DNA of 64,000 nucleotides from Spirodela intermedia. Taxonomy: Eukaryota; Streptophyta; Magnoliopsida; Alismatales; Araceae. Shown in pieces: positions 52,501 through 61,915 of this stretch. The position numbers and the translations under genes were made by a program. The notes under the pieces are model-generated. The model searched no databases. It was not told where the DNA came from and saw only the letters and a list, made by a program, of their open reading frames with translations. How positions within the stretch are numbered: position 1 is the first letter of the stretch; each line of letters starts with the position of its first letter. The stretch lies in contig LR746281.1 of assembly GCA_902729315.2 (NCBI GenBank), positions 2,230,501-2,294,500 of the forward strand, written 5' to 3'.

Positions 52501-53712
52501 AAATCTTTACTGTCTTACCTTTATCATTTATTTCCTCCATTTCATTTATTCCCAAAAAATTAGTTTATTCCAGGCTGAAATGTGTAAATGATTAATTTAT
52601 CCCTCCCAAACTACTTCATTGCACTCATTCCCGTCTGCTTATGGTGTCCCATCCACTATGAATTCCGGTGGGGACTACCCCTCCCCCCCTTTTGTGTCAT
52701 GATTTCCCTGTTTGCAAGGTTTCTTTTTTTCTTCTTTTCGTAAGGTGGAAATTTTGGATCTTGGTGACTGACTAATAAGCATCAAACAGTTTGTAGGAAT
52801 CTTTGGATTAAATCAAATTAAAAATTTAGTTCTGAAGAAATAATCCATTTTTCAAGAATAAAAAGATTGTTAAAGCAGACTCTATATGATATAAGATGGT
52901 CTTATGAGTATTTTTTCCCGCTATAGTCAGCTGTTTGTTTTTTTCTCCTTGGCGATTGTCATTTCTTCTTTAGATCTTGTTTTTCCAACACCTCAGCTGT
53001 TTGTTTCAAGTTTCATTTATGGTAAATCTGAATTAACTGAGATGCTGGAAAATTTGGACCCCCCTCTCTTACTCCCAAGTAATTATCTCTATGATTTACT
53101 CTATTCCACTTTATTAATGATTTCATTTACGAGGGTATTGGACCAGGATTTGAATGAAACCTGAAGAACATAACATTATCATCAAAGAGTTGGAGCTTCT
53201 AATATTTGCACCATAAACTGGACCTTGCTTGTTGAGTTTACGATTGCTTAATTAATACATGAGAGAAATATTACATATTTTTCAAGATGGACTGAGAGAG
53301 GGTGGAGTTGTCTAGTGGTAAATGTTTCCTGCAAGAGAGTGAACAGTTTATATTAAACAGTCTGCAAAGAGAGTGATTGAAGGCCAAATTTGTGTTATGC
53401 AGATATGTGAAAGAAGGATAATTCTTCATAAATGCCTAAAAAAGGGTACGATGACCCATTTATTATTACGAATATGCTAGTAATCGGTCTGTGATCTTTG
53501 TCAGGTAGCCCTTATCATGTGAAGGGTCTATATTCTTTTGGGGCACGATAGGATACACAATGCTGGGCCCTCCTCTCTCTCTCCTGCTGCCCTTTCACCT
53601 CAGTCATATCCTATTTCAGGGTTTAAGGCCTCTTTTGGCCCCAAATTCTAATCTCTTCTCGGTAGAGATAGGTGGAAATAGATAGAGAGAGAGAGAGGTG
53701 ACCCCAAATGCT

Positions 53713-53772
<60 letters not shown>

Positions 53773-53910
53773 TCTCTCTCTATCTCCTGCTGCCCTTTCA
53801 CCTCAGTCATATCCTATTTCAGGTTTAGGGCCTCTTTTGGCCGGAAATTCTAATCTCTTGTTGGTAGAGATAGATAGAGAGAGAGAGGTGGCCCCAAATG
53901 CTGGGCTCAC

Positions 53911-53958
<48 letters not shown>

Positions 53959-54713
53959 CTCTATATCTATCTATATTTCTATCTATCTATCTCCCTCTCC
54001 CTCTCCCTCTCTCTCTTTCTCTCTCTATCTCCTGCTGCCCTTTCACCTCAGTCATATCCTATTTCAGGGTTTAGGGACTCTTTTGGTCCAAAATTCTAAT
54101 CTCTTGTTGGTATCTTAGCCGACGATAATTCCATCTGCAATGTTTATTCTCTTCGTGAGGGAGGATTTAGTCCAGCACTGTTTGGTCAACTCGATCCCTG
54201 GTAATCACACTTCAGCATGACCTTTCTTCCTCCATTAAATGATTGGTCAGCAAGTGCACGGTATGGGCACTTTTAACTTGATGATAAAAGATATGAATGC
54301 TGTTGCTACTGATTCATCTAGTGCTCTGCTTCAGCTGAACTATTCGGTCAACTGCCTTCCCCATGTCGCCTGCCACCTTCTACCCTGGGTTTCATGTCAA
54401 AGTAGCTAAAAGCTTGAAGAGAGAGAGGGGAAGAGAGTGAGAGAGAGAATGGGGGTTGGGGAACCTTTGCTTCTTTTTTTTCCCTTTTGAATTCAGACCT
54501 TTATACGCCTTCTAGATTATCAGATCTTTTTTTTTTATTCCGTTTAGAATCTTTAACAGAGCCTTCTCTTTTGGATTGGCTAATTTGTCCAAAGGAAGAT
54601 GACTGCAGATGATCTCAACGAATGCGTTAAAAATCTAGCATCAAATCATGCAGGCCATCCAATTAGTTCGGACTTAGTAGAGGTTGATTGAACAAGGAGA
54701 CCCTCTCTTCATA

Positions 54714-54756
<43 letters not shown>

Positions 54757-55114
54757 ACTTCTGCCCTCATCTGATTCAGTTATATTCAAAACTTTATAAC
54801 GTGAAGGGAACTCTGGTTTGAGGAAACCTTCCGAAGTTCTTTTTTATTTTAATTATTAAATTCCATACTTTACTTATGGGAAAAATAGGATCCCTATCTT
54901 TAGAAATAAGGGTATCTATTCGATTATATTTGTCAGTTTTTGGGTTCTGATATTGATGAAATCCTCTCGCTTCTTTCAATTTTTTATGGTACTTTCAGTT
55001 CTTGGAGACGGGTCCGGAGTTGAGTAACAACTACACCGAGGTCATAGCACCACAGGACATTGCAATCTATGGTGGTCTTTGTGCGCTCGCTTCTTTTGAC
55101 AGGGCAGAGCTCAA

Positions 55115-55156
<42 letters not shown>

Positions 55157-55253
55157 GATATATATGTATAGCTCTGTAAATATATTTATCTACTTACCCT
55201 TTGCACTGAATGAAATTTTTTCTCCTGATATTTATCTGGATATGCTTCACACT

Positions 55254-55298
<45 letters not shown>

Positions 55299-55537
55299 AT
55301 ATAAATAAATGTATATAAATGTGTTGCTGATGAAGGTGATTCTGCTTCCAACCAGAACAAAGTCATCGACAATATCAACTTCAGGAATTTTTTAGAGCTT
55401 GTTCCAGAAGTACGTGAACTTATTCACGACTTTTATGCGAGGTAACCCTTTTTCTGAGCGGTCCATCCCTCATCCTTCATCCACGACATGTTCTTGAACT
55501 ATGCATTAATGTTCTTGAAACCATACGTTCTATAGGC

Positions 55538-55585
<48 letters not shown>

Positions 55586-55886
55586 GTGAATCTTTTATTG
55601 AATGGAGTTGCTCTGCTGCAGCCGATATGCGTCGTGCCTTGAGTACCTTGAGAACTTGAGAGGGAACCTGCTGCTAGACATCCACCTGCATGATCACGTC
55701 GAAACGCTCTACTCTGATATTCGCCACAGGGCCATCATCCAGTACACCCACCCTTTCATCTCTGTAGATCTCAACATCATGGCCGGTGCCTTCAAGACCT
55801 CGGTCTCCGGGTTGGAGAAGGAGCTCGAGGCATTGATCACTGAGAACCAGATTCAGGTTCTGAAACCCCCACCCCCCTGTTCTCTC

Positions 55887-55929
<43 letters not shown>

Positions 55930-55978
55930 GTCTGTCTGCCTGTTCTCTCTCTCTCTTTTGTTTATCTCTTTCTCTCTT

Positions 55979-56029
<51 letters not shown>

Positions 56030-56259
56030 CTCTTTCTCTTTCTCTCTCTAGAGCGGTGGTTGAATGGGGCTTGTTGTTGCAGGCGAGGATTGACTCCCAC
56101 AACAAGATACTATACGCCCGGCATGCCGATCAGAGGAACGCGACGTTCCAGAGGGTGTTGCAGACCGGCATCGAGTTTGACCGGGACGTGAGGTCAATGC
56201 TCCTGAGGACAAGCCTCCTCAAGCACGAACACAACCTCCGGGCCACCAGGAAGCTTTGA
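49563..56259 (+). CDS. CSN1: COP9 signalosome complex subunit 1 (CSN1/FUS6/COP11)
   Basis: This PCI-domain subunit of the COP9 signalosome removes NEDD8/RUB from cullins and represses photomorphogenesis in darkness. Exons: 49563-49946, 50913-51233, 54999-55115, 55356-55441, 55622-55856, 56083-56259. They join in phase to 439 aa; Arabidopsis CSN1 has 441. Conserved blocks are [70 protein letters not shown] and KLAARK. These are followed by [50 protein letters not shown], and [11 protein letters not shown]. The end is [20 protein letters not shown] through RATRKL. The PCI domain covers about residues 250-400. Intron 3 (55116-55355) begins with GC, not GT. The frame is open upstream to 49302, but family similarity starts at the ATG of MDAEEDGL. 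Confidence 0.93.
53560..54115. repeat. Tandem triplication with (CT)n tracts in CSN1 intron 2
   Basis: Three copies of CCTGCTGCCCTTTCACCTCA continue with GTCATATCCTATTTCAGG and CCTCTTTTGG(C/T)C, starting at 53583, 53786 and 54030. They alternate with CT tracts at 53711-53790 and 53912-54030 and with short GA runs. Spacing is 203 and 244 bp because the CT tracts differ in length. Confidence 0.9.
54715..54754. repeat. (CT)n microsatellite in CSN1 intron 2
   Basis: A CT run about 250 bp upstream of the exon 3 acceptor; it could lengthen the pyrimidine-rich region, but it is too far away to be the polypyrimidine tract. Confidence 0.85.
55119..55296. repeat. Two (CT)n tracts in the GC-AG intron of CSN1
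   Basis: CT tracts at 55119-55154 and 55259-55296 occupy much of the 240-bp intron 3. The first begins three bases after the GC donor dinucleotide. Confidence 0.9.
55542..55582. repeat. (AT)n microsatellite in CSN1 intron 4
   Basis: A pure AT/TA run in the 180-bp intron, ending about 40 bp before the exon 5 acceptor. Confidence 0.9.
55880..56050. repeat. CT/TCTG microsatellite filling CSN1 intron 5
   Basis: The intron spans 55857-56082 (226 bp), and about 170 bp of it is (CT)n with (TCTG)n interruptions. It leaves about 25 bp at the donor side and 30 bp at the acceptor side. Confidence 0.9.
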
Positions 56260-57454
56260 CTTCCGATAAGTTTTTAGCCCCACCCACAACCCAAATTCTT
56301 CTCCATGGGTTTGACCTCTCCTGGGGGCTATGTGTATATACTCAAGATTCTTTCATGTGCGTTGACTTTCTGACGGTCGACTCCCAAATCTCTCTATGCA
56401 ATCTCTCGGATTTATAATTCGCCTGAACCCACATTTTCTCTGTTCATAGTTTCTCCATCTATAGTTTTTTTCCATATATTCCTGAATTACTTACTACGAG
56501 AATGGAAGTCAGAAGATCCACCGTGTTTGACCTCTCCTGGAGGCGGTCCGCTTCTTGGGTGCGTTGACTTCTGACGCCCCCTCGGTGGGTGCAGTGCTCG
56601 GATTTATCATCCACATAAGCCCACATTTCCTATGTGCATAATTTTTAAGATAATTACAGTTTATTTTCATAAGATAATTTTTATATATTCCTGACTTATT
56701 AGATAATTTGTTAATATTAATGGGCCTGTTTGATTCACTCGTCACATGTCCTTATTGGGCCTCGGTAAATAACAAATCCGAGACTTGTCTATCCATCTGT
56801 ATCTGACGTGGCCCCCTCGGGGCCCACTCTCAATAGTACCTTCCCCACCCCTATTAGACGCGGCACTCCTCTGTCGGCAGGAGGCTACGGGATAGAAAGG
56901 CGTGTCCCGACGAGGTAGCGCCACGCGCCGGGTGGCCCCGGACGAAATCTCTTACGCCATCGTACGGCCCAATGGGGGTGTCAACTTCGCAGAAGTCATG
57001 GGAATTCGTGAATGGGATAGGCGCCGACCGGGTCAATGGTCAACGGTGTGGCGATTTTTTTTCTGATTTCCCGGGAAAGGGGGTTGATTAATTAAAAAAT
57101 AGTGTAATTATAATCGACCCGGAAAGTCCGACCACGCGCATTTAAAAGACTCCCCTGATAAAGAAAGAAAAGAAGAATGGCGACAGGCTCCTCTCCTGGT
57201 TCTCTCAGCCTCTCGCTCTTCCCCCTCCGCCACCGCCACTCTCTCTCTCTTCTCTCTCTCTTTCTCTGCTCTGTCTGGTGCTTCCATTGACGTACGGCTT
57301 CCCATCCTTTCTGCTCGCTTCTCCGCCTTTCAGCTTTGATTTTCCCGCCCGTTCTTTCTCTGGGTCGCCATCTGTAATGGAGCCTCGCCGGCCGGCGGAG
57401 CTTCTTCTCCGGTAAGCCGCTCGCTAGTTCCGAAGGGGAAGGAGGAAGAGCAAG
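56260..57454. other. Intergenic region, CSN1 to IQD gene
   Basis: The CSN1 3' UTR is followed by the IQD promoter and leader. TGGGCC motifs lie near 56720 and 56756. A CT-rich leader (57200-57270) precedes the IQD start. No gene on either strand; GC-rich antisense frames over 57092-57739 show no family resemblance. Confidence 0.55.
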
Positions 57455-57978
57455 ATGGGGAAGGCAGCAAGGTGGCTGCGGGGCCTCCTTCTGGGAGGGA
57501 AGAAGCAGCAGCAGCAGCAGCAGGTCCCCGTCGGCGACGAATCGAGCTCCTCCAAGGAGAAGCGGCGGTGGGGCTTCGCTCGCTCGTTCCGGGACAGGGA
57601 CCCGCAGAGGAGGGACGTCACGGCGCCGCCGCCGTCGAGAATGAGGCCGGAGGAGGGGAGGTGTGGCGCCGCCGTCGGATCGTACGCCTCCTCCGTCGCC
57701 TCGTCGCATTCCAACTGCACCGCTGCCCGGCACCGCCAAGTCCCTGCGGCGGCGCTCGACGAGGCGGAGCAGAACAAGCGGGCCATCGTCGTCGCGGCCG
57801 CCACCGCCGCCGTTGCTGAGGCTGCCGTCGCCGCCGCGCAGGCCGCCGCTGCCGTCGTTCGCCTCACCAGCAGCGGCCGCTGCTCCGGCTTCTTCGCCGG
57901 CAAGGCCGAGGAGGCGGCGGCCATTAAGATCCAGACCGCTTTCAGAGCTTACCTGGTTAGTACTCCCCGTCCCCTCTC

Positions 57979-58015
<37 letters not shown>

Positions 58016-58955
58016 TCACGTGGGCTGGAGGGGGGAGCTTTGTAATCATCCGGGTTTCGTTTGCTTCCGGCGAATTCCACAGTCGGAGAAACCGGCGACC
58101 CCACCGCCGCCTTCCTTCTCTGTGGCCGCTACTTCTTCTTCCTCTTCTTCTTCTTCCTTCCCTGCTCTGGTTTATACCTCTTTTGTTCCTGGCCGGTGGC
58201 TTAGCCATGTAGCTGGATTTGGCCGTGCCAACTCCGTGACAGTGATGAGACGGCAATAATGGCAATGGCGGGCTCTGACAGTCCCCTTCCTCATCAACCA
58301 TTCTCCGCTAGGGTTTCGGAAACCTTCCCTTCCTGGTTTTCGTGGTCGGATCCCTAATCTTCTTCCTCCTTACCCGGTGGGTGGTTGTTGCAGGCGAGGA
58401 GAGCTCTGCGGGCTCTGAGAGCGCTGGTGAAGCTCCAGGCCCTCGTCAGAGGCCACATCGTGAGGAAGCAGGCAGCGGAGACCCTTCGCTGCATGCAGGC
58501 CCTGGTGAGAGTCCAAGCTCGGGCCCGAGCTCGCCGCTCTCTGCCGGAGAATTCCCGCCGCCGCCCGCGTCACCAACCTGTAAGTCTTCCTCTTCTCCTC
58601 CGCCGGATAGGAAGAAGAAAAGGTGGGTGACCTTCTTCTGGTCTGGTTTCAGGGGTCCGAGCTCGAGGGAAGGAGGCAGCGGTGGAACTGGGCGGAGCGG
58701 TGGACGGAGGAGGCACCGGCGAGGGCCGCCGCCGGAGTGATCACCGACGACGAGAAGGACGACCGGATTCTGGAAGTGGACACCGGGAAGCCTCGCCGGA
58801 ACCCTAAGCGCCGCCCGCCCGCCACCCAGCAGCACTCTCCCGCCACCACCCTCGCCTCCGACCAGAACAGCCGGAGCTTCGCCACCACCACTCAGTTCTC
58901 CTTCCACAGCCCCTCCTCCGTGGACATGCCCCACCAGTCTCTGAGCCCCCTGAGA

Positions 58956-58986
<31 letters not shown>

Positions 58987-59354
58987 TCTCCGACGGGGGG
59001 ATGAGCGAGAGCCCCCAGTTCTACTCTGCCGCCTCATCACGGCGGGGAAGCGGTGGCGCCGCTAAGAGCGACTGCTCGAGGAGCTTCTTCAGCACCTACG
59101 CCGACCACCCAAGAAGCTACATGGCCAACACGGAGTCTTCCCGCGCGAAGGTGAGGTCTCAGAGCGCCCCCAAGCAGCGGCCGGAGTACGAGAAGCTCGC
59201 CGCCGGCCACCGCCTCCACGCGGGAGAAGTTGGCGGCGCCGTCGCCTCCGCCGCCCCCGTCAGGCCCACGCCCTCTTCCCTGCAGCTCAAGTTCTCCAGC
59301 AAGGCTTATCCTGGCTCCGGCCGCCTTGACCGGTTGGGCATGCCCCTTAGGTAG
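57455..59354 (+). CDS. IQ67-domain (IQD) calmodulin-binding protein
   Basis: IQD proteins bind calmodulin and associate with microtubules, the nucleus and membrane sites, shaping cells and growth. Exons: 57455-57955, 58394-58579, 58653-59354, joined in phase to 462 aa. The N-terminus [17 protein letters not shown] is basic, as in IQD19-25-type members. The IQ67 domain (about residues 152-225) has [13 protein letters not shown], then the conserved phase-0 intron, then [20 protein letters not shown] and [16 protein letters not shown]. This gives three IQ-type repeats with 1-5-10/1-8-14 spacing. Downstream are [22 protein letters not shown] and the C-terminal DUF4005-like [20 protein letters not shown]. 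The end LDRLGMPLR fits the family. It is Ala-rich around residues 105-135. The exact subfamily number is not assigned. Confidence 0.9.
57966..58016. repeat. (CT)n microsatellite in IQD intron 1
   Basis: A CT tract starting 11 bp after the exon 1 donor (57955/57956). Confidence 0.9.
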
Positions 59355-60375
59355 TGATGCAAACGCCACCGCCGCCGCCACCTTTCTCTGTCCTCAGTCT
59401 GTTTCTCTCTCTTCTCTCTCTCTCTCTCTCTGAAGTTGTTCCGATCTCTTCCTCTTTCTCACTCATCATTTCGCAGCACGAAAGTAGTCGAACAGCCGTT
59501 GTTCCCTCCGCATCGACTTTCTCCTGTCTCAGGGATCTCTATCTGTCTGCTGTCGGGGACGTTGACTTCTGTGTCTCACGCCGTTGACTCCTTTCCACAC
59601 GCTGTCGCTGGAGTGAACAACGCGGACCAGGTGTTCCCCCATGGGTCAGCAAGGGTCTGTGGCAGTCAACAGCCGACGTATTTCTATTATTTAGGGTTTT
59701 TAATTTATGTCGTCATTTTTCTGGCCGCGTTTATTTTTCCTTAATTATATAATTATTTTAGTTTTAAAAAATTAGGGGGGAGAAGGGGGGGGTGGGAACA
59801 GGGACGTGACGAGTAACGGGTTTTGTAAGGTAGCGCACGTGACCGCAACCGAGAAGGGAGAGACTTCGGCAGCAGAGGACACGACCACCGCCGACGGCAC
59901 GTGGGGGGGCCCAGCCTGGCGGCGGCGAGCGCCTCCGGCCGACAAGCCCAAGGTCCTCCACCAAGTCACTTTCTCCGCCCCATTCCTCTTCCCGTTCATA
60001 CCTCCTCTATTTAACACGGAGAGAGAATGTAAGTGAGATAGAGGGTCCCCTTGTCACTGTTCAGAGTTCCTTTAATTCGAGGGGAGAGAGAGAGAGAGAG
60101 AGAGAGAGGAAGGGAGAGGAGCGTCCTGTTGGGTTCTCCTAGCATTCTTTAAGACACGGAGAGAGAGAGAGAGAGAGAGAGCTGGGGGTAGGTGGGCATG
60201 GGCAATGGCTGTCGCGTTACTAAGGCGGAGTTTGGCCAGCCTACGGGCGAGGTCCCAACCAACGTTCGATGGGGATATCGGCGTCAGCGGCGGCTGGGGA
60301 TAACCGACAGACGAGACGAGACCCCCTTCGGCAACTAAGGCCCAGCTTTGGGAATATTGACCACATGGTGGGATC
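59355..60375. other. IQD 3' flank, promoter-like GC-rich segment and GA tracts
   Basis: A CT tract (59405-59432) lies in the IQD 3' UTR. A GC-rich segment (59790-60000) has CACGTG-type cores near 59838 and 59900. GA tracts lie at 60083-60108 and 60161-60181. A 46-codon frame (60198-60338, starting MGNGCRVTKAEFG) follows but matches no family I recognise. This could be the promoter and first exon of a gene broken by the retroelement debris to the right. Confidence 0.4.
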
Positions 60376-61119
60376 TGTTATGTTAGGCTTTATATAATGA
60401 AGGTAGGGTGAACTAGTAAGTCTAAGTTCCTGTAAGAATATTTCGTACAAAAAGCTATCCTGGTGGTTTAATGAGAGTACCTACTCCACTTTTCAAGCAC
60501 TTATGTTATATATTGCTTCCTTGGGTTCTACAAGTATTTTAGTATAATATATGCTCAATTTTTTTGACTTTAGTAACTTTGCACATTGGACTTAACAGCT
60601 CTAGTCAATCTAATGATTCCACTCAAGAACTATCATCTAAATTCATGATCTAATGTGTTAAATAGGAAATACCAAGTAATTCTCATGTAAGTTCATAGCT
60701 CTTTGTGACATGCTAAGAGAGACTCATTCTTTTGGACTATATTCATGGCTAATGTTAGTGTTAAACTTATCTAGATTAAGGTCTATGTCAAGGTTGAGTT
60801 CATGTGCGTTTTAAGCACAGTCTAGAACAAATCAATATTATTAGGAATTCACCATGATGATTCTCAATGGCTTGTTCTTCTTGATTCTTGTTAAACAAAT
60901 TTGATGAAGTTTTTTTGGTGTTGAGCACAATAAGTTGACAAAGCTTTCAAGTTCCCAAGAATGTGGCAATTAAGTGTAGACTCCTAAGATCAAGTATTGA
61001 CACATCTAGTGATATTTATACATATGTATAAGTAAAATAAAAAATCATCAAAAATCCTAGAAATTGTAATTCACCTCTCCCAATCTCTTGATGTTTTACT
61101 TTACCCTATAGTTTCAACA
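60376..61119 (+). mobile_element. Putative LTR of a copia-like element
   Basis: The stretch begins TGTTATG and ends TTCAACA, has a TATA-like TTTATATAATG soon after its start (60390-60402), and is followed at once by a decayed tRNA-Met primer-binding site. No second LTR copy was found in the window, so the left border is inferred. Confidence 0.4.
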
Positions 61120-61136
61120 ATTTTTATTAAAGCTTA
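61120..61136 (+). other. Decayed primer-binding site
   Basis: ATTTTTATTAAAGCTTA corresponds to the common ATTTGGTATCAGAGCTT arrangement after copia LTRs, with about four changes. Position and sequence agree, but decay is heavy. Confidence 0.4.
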
Positions 61137-61189
61137 TCTTGAAATTAGGATATTAAAACATCTCAAGGATTAAATCCTATGACTAATGA

Positions 61190-61915
61190 CTTCAAATATC
61201 TAATCTTAGTCCACCTATGTTTGATATAACTAATTATATAGTTTGGAAAACTATATTCAGACTTGATGTAATGGGTGAGTGGATGAATCTACAAAAAATG
61301 ATTCAAGATTATCTATAAGGTACATCAAAATAATATATGGATGACATAGCTATGAGTTTTAATGTTATTATAATGAATGATTTATTTATTGACAAAAATG
61401 CTTATGAGTTATGAAATAAAAAAAAATTAGGGATAAACTGCATGTAACTTCTAAAATAACTTATCGAGTGAAGGATACCAAAATCAATATTTGGTGAATA
61501 GATAGGATTTATTTAGAATAGAAGTCATTAATCTATTCAAGATTTAATTTTTAGATTTAATAAAATTATAAACAGCATGAAAAATTGAAGAAATATATAT
61601 ATACAAAGATTGAGTTAAACCATAAAGTTCTTAAATCATTAACTGATAATTGAAATGTTAAATTAATGGCTATTGAGGAATTAAAATATTTAAGAACTAT
61701 TTCCATTGATTATATTATTGACTTTTTGTTAACTCATGAGGTTAATATGACTTAAAATAGAAAACCTCCTGAAAAAATTAAAACATTACTTTATATTATA
61801 GAATCATCTTATGATGAAGATGAGATCAATTTTTTTATCTAGAAGACTAAATAGACTGGTAAAAAAGAAGAAAAACTATGTGGCCAAGAAATATGTGAAA
61901 GAGTTTTTTGAAAAC
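61190..61915 (+). mobile_element. Ty1/copia-type gag (UBN2) remnant
   Basis: Conceptual translation with stops gives the UBN2 gag order. FDITNYIVWKT comes near 61210, followed by KNAYEL near 61396. Then come IINSM near 61570 and ELNHKVLKSL near 61611, AIEELKYL near 61670, and a DFLLTHEVN motif near 61720. A Lys-rich end precedes the expected zinc knuckle. There are many stops and shifts, so it is dead. The rest of the polyprotein is not visible downstream. Confidence 0.6.

Noticed and set aside
52904..53164. 86-codon frame in CSN1 intron 2
   Set aside because: Hydrophobic, low-complexity intronic sequence with no splice context or homologue.
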